From assembly GCA_013398295.1 (NCBI GenBank), contig VZSF01001524.1:1707186-1771185 (forward strand): DNA of 64,000 bases, read 5' to 3'. Within the stretch, counting starts at the first letter, position 1. Every line of letters starts with the position of its first letter. Of this stretch, positions 35,394 to 47,460 are shown in pieces. The position numbers were made by a program, and so were the translations under genes. The stretch is from Chionis minor. Taxonomy: Eukaryota > Chordata > Aves > Charadriiformes > Chionididae. The notes under the pieces were generated by a model. It ran no database searches, was not told where the DNA came from, and saw only the letters and a list, made by a program, of their open reading frames with translations.

Positions 35394-36732
35394 ACACATA
35401 AAAATCCTGTAGAATTTTTATGTCATACTTGCAATGTCATGGCTTAATAGCTTCATCCTGTAAGTTAAAGTCTTATCCTGTAAGTCATAGAACATAATCA
35501 ATTTAGGTGGGAAAAACCAAGAAATTATGTTGCTTAGCACTTCCCATGAATAACATATATCAATATTGCGAGTATTTCTGGTTTCAGCAGGGGACTGCCT
35601 TTGAAACTACATGAGGTTCCCAATTCTCTGAGACTTTGATTCTTTGCATTTTCCAACCTTAAACTTATCTACTGGCATATAAACAACGTAATTGCACAGA
35701 TTAATATGAATGGAATACTACCTATGCCTTGATGTTGCTTTTGCATCTCCTATGATATGGAAATAAACATTGATATTTTGATATGCTATTTAACATGTAA
35801 ATTAAGATTTGACCTTTTAGACATGTTGCTGACAATGGTGATTACTATAAATCCTGATTAAATGTCATTCTGATTTTTAATGAGCAAATAATGGGAAGTA
35901 TTCAGGGTTTTTTAGAAAGAATAAATTCTTTGGTTTCAAATTATGCCACTTGGAAAGGATCCTCAAAGGATATGTTTTACCAGTAATGATGCACTAGATT
36001 GTATTTTGCTTTAATTATCAACCTTTTGTTATTGGAATACAAATGAACTGTGAAGGGAGAAGTGATATCCTGTTCTGAAAAATATTATACAACTTTTGTT
36101 TTAAATCTTCCTCTGAACTCCTTGAATTAAAGCTATCTGGTTTGTTTACCTTGGGTCACTGAGATCTATCTGAGGTAAATGAAATAACCTGTTTTACTAC
36201 TATTCTCTTTTCCTTTTGTTTAAAGTGTCTGAGGCAATTTTAATTACCCTTTGCATCAAAGTGCAGAGATTCTATTTACAAGAGAAAGTGCAAACTTCTC
36301 TATTTATATTACACAGACATGCACGACTGTACTTTTTTCAGGTATTATGCTCTCAAAGGAGGGCATCAGGATTCACTTTAGTACTTCATAATCCTTTTAT
36401 ATGTCTCTGGGCTGTACAGCGCATTTGGTGCTACTGAACAGGTTACATGAGGTGTCCGTGCTCACTGGTAACCCGTGCTCAGTTGCAACTTCAGCTTTTG
36501 ACAGATTGATTCTGGACCTGATTATCATTTTGGAAAAAGTGCCATCAACTACTTTCTGAAAGAGACTCTCCCTTTCATGTGATCTTCTGAAACTTCAGTT
36601 CTGTTCATTCGTTAATTACTTTTTTGACAAATCTTTTGAACACTGTAGCTGATATTGAAAAGTAGTTGAAAATGCTTGCACTCCTGAAGGTCATGTGGCT
36701 TTGACAGGTTTATGTGTTAATGAGAGAGCTCA

Positions 36733-37206
36733 CTACACTGAAAATAAAGTCACCAAGTTCCTGTGCTCCTCTATGGCTACGAGACTGTCATGTTGTGCAA
36801 AAAACACACCTGACAGTTGGAGAAGTTCCCTTGTGCCCAAGTGCGGAGCCTGAGGAGAGGTGTTCTGACCAAGGCTGAAGTTTTTAGGTGTGTTGATTGC
36901 ATGTCCAGTAAGACATTGACAATGATGGCCTAGCTCCAGTAAATGAGTGGTCAGTGTAGCTGACAAATAAATTCTCCAGCAGATCATGTCTCCAAATGGA
37001 GAGAGAAAAGAGGTGTCTTTGTCAAGACAGTGCTCCAGGAGCACCCAAAAGGCATGTTTAACCACATACAATTCAGCCAGACATTTCCTCTGCAATCTTA
37101 GCTGAAATAAGGGAGTGACAAAATAGCTGCATGAAGGAAGGTGTGAGTTTCTTTGGTTATTTGTTTGATCTTTACCACCATATGTATAACTGATATCCAT
37201 ACCCAA
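36733..37206 (-). other. Unassigned 157-codon open frame
   Basis: A stop-free ATG frame of 157 codons, long for this AT-rich background. The predicted product has a histidine- and cysteine-bearing middle (HLLELGHHCQCLTGH at about residues 88-102). I recognise no domain, signal peptide or transmembrane segment, and no splice or promoter signals flank it. It may be a decayed transposable element or chance. I would not annotate it as a gene without transcript or conservation support. Confidence 0.2.
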
Positions 37207-40200
37207 AGTTGCCCAGCATCAATTCCTCATCACTGAGACCCAGGCACCTGCCCTGGTTAAAGTGTGACTCCATACGGAGACAACACAGATGAAACAAGAA
37301 TGTCCTCACTCAGGGATGGTCTAAGGAAACAGTGACTTCAGTAGGACAGCACTTCAGTTATAAGTGACAGTGTGAATTACCTGATAAAAGCAGCTTGTCA
37401 TACATTGTCCTGTAAAACACCAGTCAGGCTTGACTAGGCGTGGGTTCCCTCAGCTAGAATAAACTTAGCAGGATAACAATCAGTTATTCAGAAAACAGTT
37501 AATCACAATTTATTTGAGAACAATATGCTAAATGATATGAAAGGTGCTGAGGAACTGACGCATGGAAAATCATGTGAGGAGAACATCCATTAGAAATTAT
37601 GCATAACTTAGTGATGGCTTTCTTGACTGATAACTATAAATAAGAACATAGTGTAAGAATGAACACACCAGAACAACTCAATGATCCATGTAAACTGCTA
37701 TATTGCCTCTGGTAGCGTTGCATACCTAAATTGTTACAAAAAGATGATATGGAGACATAATTATCATAACTACCCACATAAGACTGAATTCTGCCACTGT
37801 AGGTTAAATTGAATAACACCGTACCTCTGTAAGTAGTCTGTCTGCTTCTAAATATGTAGTGCTGTGCAGTGCAAGAGCGATAGTTTTGCAGGGGAGGGAA
37901 AGGAAATACCTTTATGACCTCATATTATCCATTTATACTCTGAGTCATTAAAATGATTACTTCTTATAAAAGTTATCTTTGCTAGTAGAGGAATATGTGG
38001 GCAAATACTCCCTCCGACAATCAGTGTGCTTTGGATCAGACTCAAAACATACATATTATTCAAACTTAACTTTCCTTGACTCCTACTGAATTATTTGCCC
38101 CCAAAAGAAAACATCTGACCCTCCATAAAACTGCAGTCAATAGTGAAATTCCTGTCAAGTGCTGCAGGTCCAGCCTGCTCCTCATGTTAATTGTAAATTA
38201 CACCATAATGTGTTATGCAAAAATAAGATTCTGTACCAGTAATTTTCAACCTGTGACCCTCCAGTGAATAAGGAACAAGAGTCTATTGTCAGTAAATAAA
38301 ATTTATTGCACAGTGTTCCTTCCTTCAATGGAAAAATTTAGGGGATCCACAAATCAAAAAAAAAAGATGCAAAAGCACTCTACTGTATCCAAACTCGTAG
38401 CATCTAAACAAGTTGCCTTTCTGCTTGTCAGTTTTAATTATAGATTATCTTTGTTGTTGACCATGTAAGTTATTTTCTCCAAGTGTTAAGGGGATCACTA
38501 AGAGAAAAAGAACAGGAATGGAAGAGAAGTATGAAGAACAGATGAGTTTCATAAAGCTGCGGTTCACTTTGTGCCCACATGTCTAGGTTTTCTTTCTATG
38601 GAAATGAAGTAGGGGGATGATTCATAACAGGGTCTTCCTCTGATATGACAGTAGGGATGTGGCAGGACTGTATTCCCTGATCAGGGAAGTAGGAATTGCT
38701 CCCAGGTCCTGCAATTTAGATTTAGAAGAAATATATCTTGCTATAACAGTTAAGACGGTAAACTGCATCAGTTCATCTAGTTTAATCCACTTTTGTTCAA
38801 ATACTTCGGTGGCTAATCTGATTCAGACAGTGTGTCATTCCATTTCTCAATAATTTTATTTCACTTAACCACATTTTGCTAGTCGGTATTTGTTTTTGCA
38901 ACCATAGTGATGAAATATGTTTATTGGCCAGAGATACATGAATTCTAAACAGGTGTCTAGCTTTGAAATTTTCAGTAATTCAGAACATCTTCCATCTACA
39001 CTAGTAATAACTGAAATTTAAACAATATAACCCTTTCTTTCTACGATATCAAATCATAAATATTGCAGTTTGGAATTGGCCAAGAAGGTATGAGAATATT
39101 TATCTGCAGTTCAATATCTCTTCCAGTGTTTTGCTATTAATTTTGCCTGATCTTTTAGTAGATTGTTATTAGTAAGTAACTGCAGTTGTCCTCTGCTGGT
39201 CAGATCTCCATTGTTTTTGGTGTCTTTTGGTATAGGATGATATCAGTTTATTCTGTTATGAATGATTATGACAATGACACTGACAATTGATACCTATGAT
39301 ATGTTTGTTGGCTAATTTTTAGGCTGGTATTGTCCTTCAGTGATGTTGAAAATACCCTTATAACCAAACTATTCTCAGGTTCAGAGAAGGTTACTTTCAT
39401 TACAAAAACTAATTATTCTCTCTATTGTGTTACAGCAAATGCCAAAAGAATACATATTTGGCTTCTGTTTTTGGATTTGAAAACATGGGTTGTGTCATTC
39501 TTTGATCTTATCTCTTTTTTTAAATTCCCTTTACTTTTTTCAAGTAATCTTAGGCTTGTGAATGTTGGTTAATTTTTACATTTGTCTTAGCCATTTTAGC
39601 TTTGTAACATGTTGTATAAAACGAACTCTTGAAAACTCTGATAAAGAACTGTAATACCTTTAAAATGTGTTGCAGAGGAGAGAACATTTTGCTCCACCCC
39701 TGCACATATACATAATCCAACCACCCGCAAAGTATTTAGACACAGAGAGTGTACATAAACCCACAGTAAAGATCTTTCTGGGTCCTTTCTTATTCTTATT
39801 ATGTACACCAGAGGTGTTTTGAATCAAAAAGGAATTAATTTAAGGACAAAAAAAAAAAAAATCAGTACCACATTGCATATTTTCCTTTATTATTTTTTTC
39901 TACACTCAAATTAATATCTTGCTTGTCCTGATTCTTACGGAGAATGAGCTGACTGTTTTACTTAGGCACCTGCTAGTGCTTTAGATTATTTTCTTCCTGA
40001 AACAATGAATGTGTTTTATTAATATTTAAGAATTTTAAACTTTTCACATGTATTTACAAGCCTTACGGCTTACCATATTATCTAATTACCCAAAGTGTTG
40101 TGTTTATTGGTATTTGCTGGACTCTTGCTTATGCCAGCCTGCATGATTTTGCAAGTAAACATTGTCATGATGGTGATCACGGCTTTTAAATGTGTGCTAG

Positions 40201-43200
40201 CATATCAAAGGATGTTTGTGACTGTATTGGAGCTTGGAACACCTCCATTTTAATCTCTTTCCATTTTGAAAGCTGGCTATTTATTTGTACTCTGTTTTTG
40301 ATATGACTTAATCAGTTTTTAATCTGTAACAGCATTCCACCCCATGGCTAGATATGTTTTGAACTGTTTCAAGTGGAAATGTCCATATAATCAAAATTCT
40401 AGATATTTAATACCTCTCTTGCCTTCAGCAGCCTTTCTCAATAGCATTCCTGCTGACAGAAATTTGGCTTAAGACCAGAAATAGATACTGGATTCTCAGA
40501 AGGAAGTCTGTATTAAAAAGGGGGAAGCTGTGAGACAGAGATCACCTTACTAATATGTTTATATCTTATAATGCTTCTTTATTTCCCTTCAACTCTCTTA
40601 CTTCATTGTAAAAAGTTCAGAATATAGACTATAAAATTTCTTTCCATTTCTGAATAAAACTCTGCAAAACTACTAAGAAATGTGTCTATTACGAAACTAA
40701 CTCATAGCTAGTAGAAAGCAATATATGAATACATAGGGGTCTGGCTATAGATATCTCTTTTTGAAAGCAAACTAACAATAAATATTAAAGAGACATATAG
40801 CTACACTTGTTAGTACATATTGTTGAGCATTTGTTTTATTTAACAAACTCATCGATTCCAGTCACTTAGCCCATGTCCCTTTCCTGGACAAGTCAAGACA
40901 CAAATTATAAATTTTCTTGATGGTTAGCATTCTCACAGTACAGTTTTCATTGAGTAAATATTGGTTACATGACTGAACTGTTCATCCTTATGGCACATGG
41001 AATGCTGGATTAACAGAAGATTATTTTTTTTATCCCCTGACTCATATTTGCAAAATTTTCCTGCCTAACAGGATTTTAATTTTTTTGTAGCAAATTAAAA
41101 ATGTCTTGGCAAATCAAGACGGGAGATGCTGGAATCTTGCTGCTCAGAGGCAAAAATATCTCCAAATTATAACATACTAAGAGTACAGTTGAAAACAGAG
41201 GCATCTGTGTTTGAACTTGAGGATTTCAGTGTGAACATAAAAACACTGACTAAATAGTCTTCAGCAGATTATATATATAAAAATATATAAATATAGATAC
41301 ATAAAATAATCTCATTTTCTTTATCTTAGTCCCATTGTGCATAGGGGAAGACAGCAAATAAAAAGTTATTGGGAGTAGAGATATCTTCATGGTTAATTAT
41401 TTGATATGACTGACTACCTACCTGTATAAATGACACACTGGAAATTGAAATGGAAACGGGTTGTAAAACTGCCAGATAAGGCAGTGACAAATGTAAAATC
41501 ATCTAACCAATGTGAAAGTAGAATGAACTCCTAAAATGTTTTAAGTGTTAATGTATTGGCAATGTTTCTCAATTTCTAACTGCTACATTATCATCAGCAT
41601 ACATATAACTGTTTTGTAACAGCATCAAATCGGCATTTCAGAAAGCCCTGACTACCTTCAAACCAGGTGGGGAGAAGTGAGAAGGAGTCTCTATTTTATG
41701 TCTAAATATTTTTACAGTGGGTATCTGCAGCTGGCACTCTTGCTTCTGGTCCTTCATCTTAGTCACTTCAGCTCTGTTTTCAGCTGTTTTATTTACCTTT
41801 TCCTAAGGAGATATTGAAATGGAGCTAGACTTGGAACAGTGGCTGATTATAATTTCAGCTTGGTTTCATTTTTTTGGCAGCTAAATCTGAAGTCTTTTGG
41901 AAACCTGGAAAAAATATATACAAGGGAGGCTACTAAAAACATTAGTCAATTGGGAAACAACCCCTTCCCCAACCACATAGAACAGAATAATGAATAACAT
42001 GGACACGACTATCAGTGATGTAGATTGTTGTCACTGCATCGAAGTTGATGATGAGACAATAACTGAAATTTATGATCTGAACTGTTGTTCCTCTCAGTTT
42101 CCCACAAGTAGATATATTAAAAATCTCATTAGAGGACACTGAAATTAAAATGGGAATGACATGTGCCCATGGAACTGACTGTAGCATATTGAAGGAACTA
42201 CATTTGTTATTAAAATTTCGTTGGAAAGATAAGATGCCAGTAAAATGACTGGAAGAATGTAATTTTCTTTCTCCCCAGAAATATTATGAAATACTTACTG
42301 CCTACTTGGTAGATCCCTAAAGGATAATTTCCTTTCTCCGTCTCTCTATAGTTCCTTCTGTTCCAAGTACTGCATGCTTCTTTTATTTATTTCCCTTTTA
42401 TACCGTAAAACTTGACTGTCACTAGTTATGTTTTGTTAGGATACAAAATAGCCTATTCAGCAATTGTTTTGCATTCACACCTTGCATTTCAAAAGAGGAA
42501 AAAAGTTACAGAAGAAAGTGCAGCTGAGGACAGGCAACACAATCTGTCTCACTCGTATTGTATTTGACTCTGGAAACTAACTGGCACTATTAATGAAGTA
42601 AGCTGCACTTCATCCTAAGTAAAGATGGGAGAATTTGAGTACTTTTAGGAGAAAAATGAAACTGGATAGATTTTACTTATGAACACAGCATTTTGAAGGT
42701 AGAGGCTACAGTAGATTTTCCTCTAGTTTTGAAAAATATTTAGCCTAGAAAATACAATAGGCACAAAATTGCCTACCTCACCACTAAGGGAGAGCTGCCC
42801 TTAGGGTATGCTGAAAACTCTCTCCAGCGCTTGTCTCCCTGAGTCATGAAGATGATTGCCATCACACATAAGAAGATATCAGCTTAGACAATAAAACTGA
42901 AGTGATCAGTGTGGTCTCTGTGTCCTTTATATCTAAAATGCGTATTTTCCTTTATCTAAAGGAAAGTCTTACACACCTTTTTCATTTTCTACTGAGCAGT
43001 TACCAAGAAATTATTTATTGCATTGATTTAAAGGACTAATAGCAAGATTTTTATAGACAGGTTCCTGTTGGCCTGTTTGCAGAAACTGGCCTTTACAAGT
43101 GAAAATACAAAGTATACAAATGATGCAAGTTGATGGCAGGGGGAGAGACATAGGACACTTGTCACTTGTAATTGCTTAACTCCCAGGACCCCCTGAAAAT

Positions 43201-46108
43201 AGCTGGAGATAGCCTAATTTTTTGCTGTGGTGGCAAGCCCAAGTCCTCCTGGCAGTCAGACTGGAGGTCCAGAAGCATGGACATCTCATGTAACAATCCT
43301 GTTTCTGCTGTTGACTAATGAAATGAACACAGACCAGTCATTTGATCTTTTAAACTTAGTTTATATTGACACAAAAAAGGCAAATGTATGTGTTTGTGGA
43401 TAAAGATACAGACATACAGATGAAGTTGAAAGATTTGGGTTCTTGGGGTTTTTTGCTTTTGGTGGGGGGAGAATGAACAACATAAAATCTTTTGTGATCA
43501 GGCTTACGTTTATCAGTAAAATGAATACACATTTATATGCTCTTCCAGCCTCCCAACAGCAATTTCCCAATAATGTGTCAGTAGTCTCTACCTCAGGTGG
43601 AACTGGCTCTGTTAATGCAAAACTCTGTTACCCTTTCTTTCAAAGTAAAACTGTGGTTGTTTTTGTTGGTCCCAATAAAATCCCACCAATTTTATTGCTG
43701 TTATTTTTTTTTTTAGAAAACATCATGAACTGAAGTTGGAAGAAGGATTTAACTAGTAAGCTAACATCCTTGCATTACTGAGTGTGTACTGTTATATATT
43801 ACTAGCAGAACCAGTCTGGGGCAACAAGGATTCCTAAGACATTTTAAAATATCAGATTGAAATTGTGCTACTAAGAGTGGTAGTACAAGTCAGATGAATT
43901 CCTGAAGACTTGTCACAGTATAACCAAGAGCTATGCATGGTCCTTATGATCCTCATCTTTTCACTGAAAGACAGAGATTTCAGATCAGATTCTCAGGAGT
44001 AGATAAATCCTGTAGGTAAGTTTGCAGAAAAAAAAGATGAGTTTGTCCTCTTTATGCATAAGCATTATGTACTAGTTTGATTACCAATAATGTATATATT
44101 TTGTACTTTATTTTTTTAATGTTTACTGGGAGGAAAGAATGAAAGCATTTTGTCTTCTACTTCCACATTGAGCCCCTTACTAGTTCTAGGATTAAGATCC
44201 TTACAGCTACAAGTGTGGATATAGAAGCTTCTATTTATATTACTCATAATCTATCTCTCTATATAAATTAATTATGAGTTGCTCTTATACATGATTATTC
44301 TAAAAAACAAAGAAAACTTGTAGGGGTAGATTGTAGATCATTGTAAATGATCTCTTAAGGAGATTCTTTGACTGCATGCCAAGAGGTTAAAAAACAGTTA
44401 TCACTAATGTGTGGATGGAAGAAATGTTCTGCTTCTGTATGTGTGAGTCAGAGCAAAGCTGTTTTAAACAGATTGGGTTTTCTGATCCCCCTTCAGTGTA
44501 TTATTTTCAGAATGTGGAGTCACCGTGTCCAATTATGGAAAAGAAGGCAACATCCATGCAGTATGAGACTGCTCAAGAAGGCAACAAGCTCTCAAGGATC
44601 GTTAAAAATAATGCAAACAGCAATACACATTTTCACAATATTTTTTGTTTCTCATATTTTATATAATTATGTCAGCATTAACAACGAAACTCATATTGCA
44701 ATAAACCAACAGAATTAGTTTTAACCAATAAAGTCTCCAAAATTCAACATTAAATACACCGTTAAAATACATAATAAAGTGAAACTGGGGAGACAGAGAA
44801 GCTCGAATTAAGGGCTAAATTGAAGATTGGATGTATTCTTATATCAGCCTTAACAAATCTGTGGTGTGTGGAAGGCCATGCATTTTAAATGCCAGTTTTG
44901 TTTTATCCATTGTGACCGAAGTCTTACTTACATAAGAGTGGAAAAATAGTATATGCAAATTTTGAAAACTAAGTAAAATAGCAGCTTCAATTCCAGATTA
45001 GAATTAATAAAGTCCCACTCTTGTGTTTGGTCTGGGTCCCACTGACATCACTTGGCTTATGTGGAGGTAAATGAGGTGGTGTAAGATTGGAGCTTAACTG
45101 GGAAACTAGACCTAGATCAGCCACACTTTAAGAATGTTCATATTTAAAAAAATGAAGTGGGATTTCTTCAATGTTGAACAATTGTTTACAGCAGAATAAT
45201 CTTTGGGGTTTCTCTGGCACAGGGTAATATTTTCTTTTTCAACAACATATTAAAAACCATTACAAGTGAGAAAGGTAGTTTGATAATTAATGATGATAGA
45301 ATTGTAGTTTTGTGTCTTCTGCAGTAGGAAATATTAGGTGAATGCTAACTACTGAACCGAGAGAGTTTGTTAATGTGAATAAAAGCACAGCTTTTACCAA
45401 GGTTCAGAAATTTGTGCAAAAACTATGCCAGTGTTCTTTATGCCCACATATAAATATAATCATCTGGGAGGTGGTTACTTCACTGCAATATATGTTAGAA
45501 GCACCTGCAATACGTTGCCATAGCACCTGGACAACTTAAAATAAATTTCTGATCACAAAGAGCAAAAGCAGCAGGAGAAACTTAATACCTTTTCTGCAAT
45601 TTCCAGACTTACCGGGCAGCTGAATCACTTGTGTGTGCAGCAATAATTTGGGAGGCTTATCTGTGCTCATCATTCAAAATTAAGAGAGAAGAGGAAAGCA
45701 TTTATCGGTTTTAAATCTTATTCATTACAATAGCTAATGTGCATATATAAAGCCATGGTTGTGACCTGCTACTGGGTTTTAATAGATTAAAAGGCTGGAA
45801 ACATGTCTTTCAAATTGGAGTCTGTGTAATTTAGTGTTTGCAGAAACATCTTTATTAGCAGACCAAAAATGTAAACTTTTTCTTGTGAAAAAATACAGTG
45901 TAAAAGGCCATATATAGGTTGCTCATAAACACCAGGCACTTTTAAATTCCACAGTAATATACTTGTTCAGACCTGGTGCGTATTATGTAAATCCTTATAG
46001 AACATGGGAAAAAAAAGGTTATGTATTATATTTGCTGTTATATAGCTCTCCTGTCAATTTCATCAGCATTAAAACTGGTCTGAAATTACAAACGAAATCA
46101 TACAGCCA
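37207..46108. other. AT-rich noncoding stretch, no gene seen
   Basis: No gene, exon or transposon is recognised with confidence. Homopolymers include A14 at 39,848-39,861. An AT-rich run with TATATATA lies at 41,271-41,300. A weak MIR-like phrase occurs near 43,340 (GACCAGTCATTTGATCTTTT). Arms ACTCATAAT and ATTATGAGT face each other near 44,240-44,280. Open frames are short and unfamiliar. Confidence 0.5.
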
Positions 46109-46129
46109 CCCCTCCCCCCCTTCCCACCC
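46109..46129 (-). other. Minus-strand G-quadruplex motif
   Basis: Four cytosine runs (4, 7, 3 and 3 bases) on the plus strand, separated by loops of 1, 2 and 1 bases. The minus strand therefore meets the canonical quadruplex rule. No promoter is evident beside it. Confidence 0.5.
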
Positions 46130-46599
46130 TAAAATCTGGAGTGATGAGAGAAAAATATTACGGTATATCAAAATGTTCAAGAAACAGGGTGGGGAAAAGA
46201 GTATAACATGCAGGCTTCCATTCAAAGTAGGTGTTTTGACCAAACATGGGATCCCTTAGGGCAGAAAGATAGGTCACAAAGTCTTCGTCAGGCATGTAGC
46301 TTGCTCTGCAAGGCAAGATTTATGATTTTGTTGCATGCTCTTCTAACAAGATAATTCCTGTCAACATATCAAGTTTGTGGATGAAGCAAGATCACAACTC
46401 AAATATCTTCCATACTCTGCTCTTGTGCCAGATGAGAGCTGATCCTAGCAATGTGGCTTCTCTGCAAGAGGTATGCACGTACATTCTGCTTTAGCCAAAC
46501 CAGTATCAGACCAAGTCATGGTGGCCATGGCAGTGTCCTTTATTTTGTATAAACATATATACAAGCGTTTGATAACATTAAGCTCATAATGTAAAACTC

Positions 46600-47120
46600 C
46601 TTATAGCAACCGAACTCCTCTGGATTCAGTTTCAGGGGGGCTACTGCTGAGACGGGGGAGGTGTCCTGAGCGCCCAGCTCCCCGGTAACTGCGTAGTGCA
46701 CTCCTCCTGCCAGATAACTCTCGCCCTTAAGTCATCTCCAGCCTCTGCAGTTATTTTGTGAAGATTGATTCCCCCCACTGTAGAGGCTGCAATCAAAAAT
46801 GCAAAACAGATGATCTACACCACAGATGAGGATGGGTTTGTGCTAAAATATCCAACTGCGAACTGCAGTAGTTAACATACAGAAACTTGGTCTCTTCTAC
46901 TGATTCCTCACGGAGGCTGTTGCCCCTGGTCAGATGGTAAAATGTAGGGGGTGAGAGGCTGGACCTGTGCTTGATTTGAAGAGGCTGGATTAGAGCTGGT
47001 GTCCAGGTGAGAGCACAAACTGAGAAGAAGTCTGTTCGTGCCTGGCTGGACACACAGGGACAGGACAAGGTCCCACACCAGGGTGGCCAGGGCAAGACTG
47101 GCAGAGCTCATCACATCCCT
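46600..47120. other. GC-richer pocket, possible old repeat or regulatory DNA
   Basis: Composition rises compared with both flanks, with several CpG around 46,650-46,730. Minus frames 47,095-46,793 and 47,114-46,908 overlap and are unfamiliar. On the minus strand an AATAAA lies at about 46,540-46,550, just beyond the pocket. This would fit an LTR, but no terminal TG/CA pair or target duplication could be established. Confidence 0.25.
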
Positions 47121-47414
47121 GTCTGAATCTTTACAGGTCTGCCAAGTATTGAGGAGGCAGTACTACCTTATAATATCAACAATTGTTTCTTAGGGCAGTG
47201 TGAGTCAGACCCACATTTTCAAGCATTTTTTACATGCAAAAAGTTAGAATATAAAGCCTTTCCTAACATTAAAACATTTTAAAGGTAGAAGCCAATGAAT
47301 ACCAGATCTTTACATATATGTGCACATGTGTTTATGTTCACAAGATTATTCATTTTCTCAAGCCTTTTTGCATGTCATCTGTACTGGGACCAGCAAGTAC
47401 CAATAGAAGTTAAT

Positions 47415-47460
47415 TCTGTTCAGAATAGATTTAATCTTCTGTTCAGAATAGATTTAATCT
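47415..47460 (+). repeat. Perfect 23-base tandem duplication
   Basis: A 23-base unit beginning TCTGTTCAGAATAG and ending ATTTAATCT occurs at 47,415-47,437 and again at 47,438-47,460 with no mismatch. The perfect copy suggests a recent slippage event. Confidence 0.95.

Larger units (their letters stand above)
32036..36732. other. AT-rich noncoding stretch, no gene seen
   Basis: Holds T17 followed by CAG (33,121-33,140), a T-rich block (33,661-33,725), a hairpin-prone AT cluster (34,673-34,720) and a 13-base tandem duplication (AGAAGACATGATC at 35,368-35,393). No gene or transposon is recognised. Confidence 0.55.

Noticed and set aside
38236..38270. Second hAT-like terminal phrase CCAGTAATTTTCAACCTGTG
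   Set aside because: It is a short similarity from memory, and no partner end or transposase remnant was found nearby.
43325..43370. MIR-like phrase GACCAGTCATTTGATCTTTT
   Set aside because: Too short and diverged; no further MIR blocks in order.
45291..45356. C/D-box snoRNA-like spacing (AATGATGATAG ... CTACTGAAC)
   Set aside because: The sequences flanking the two boxes do not pair to make the terminal stem, and no clear internal boxes are present.
46600..47120. Solo LTR of an endogenous retrovirus
   Set aside because: GC-rich body and a nearby minus-strand AATAAA are suggestive, but no TG...CA ends, target duplication or primer-binding site could be fixed.
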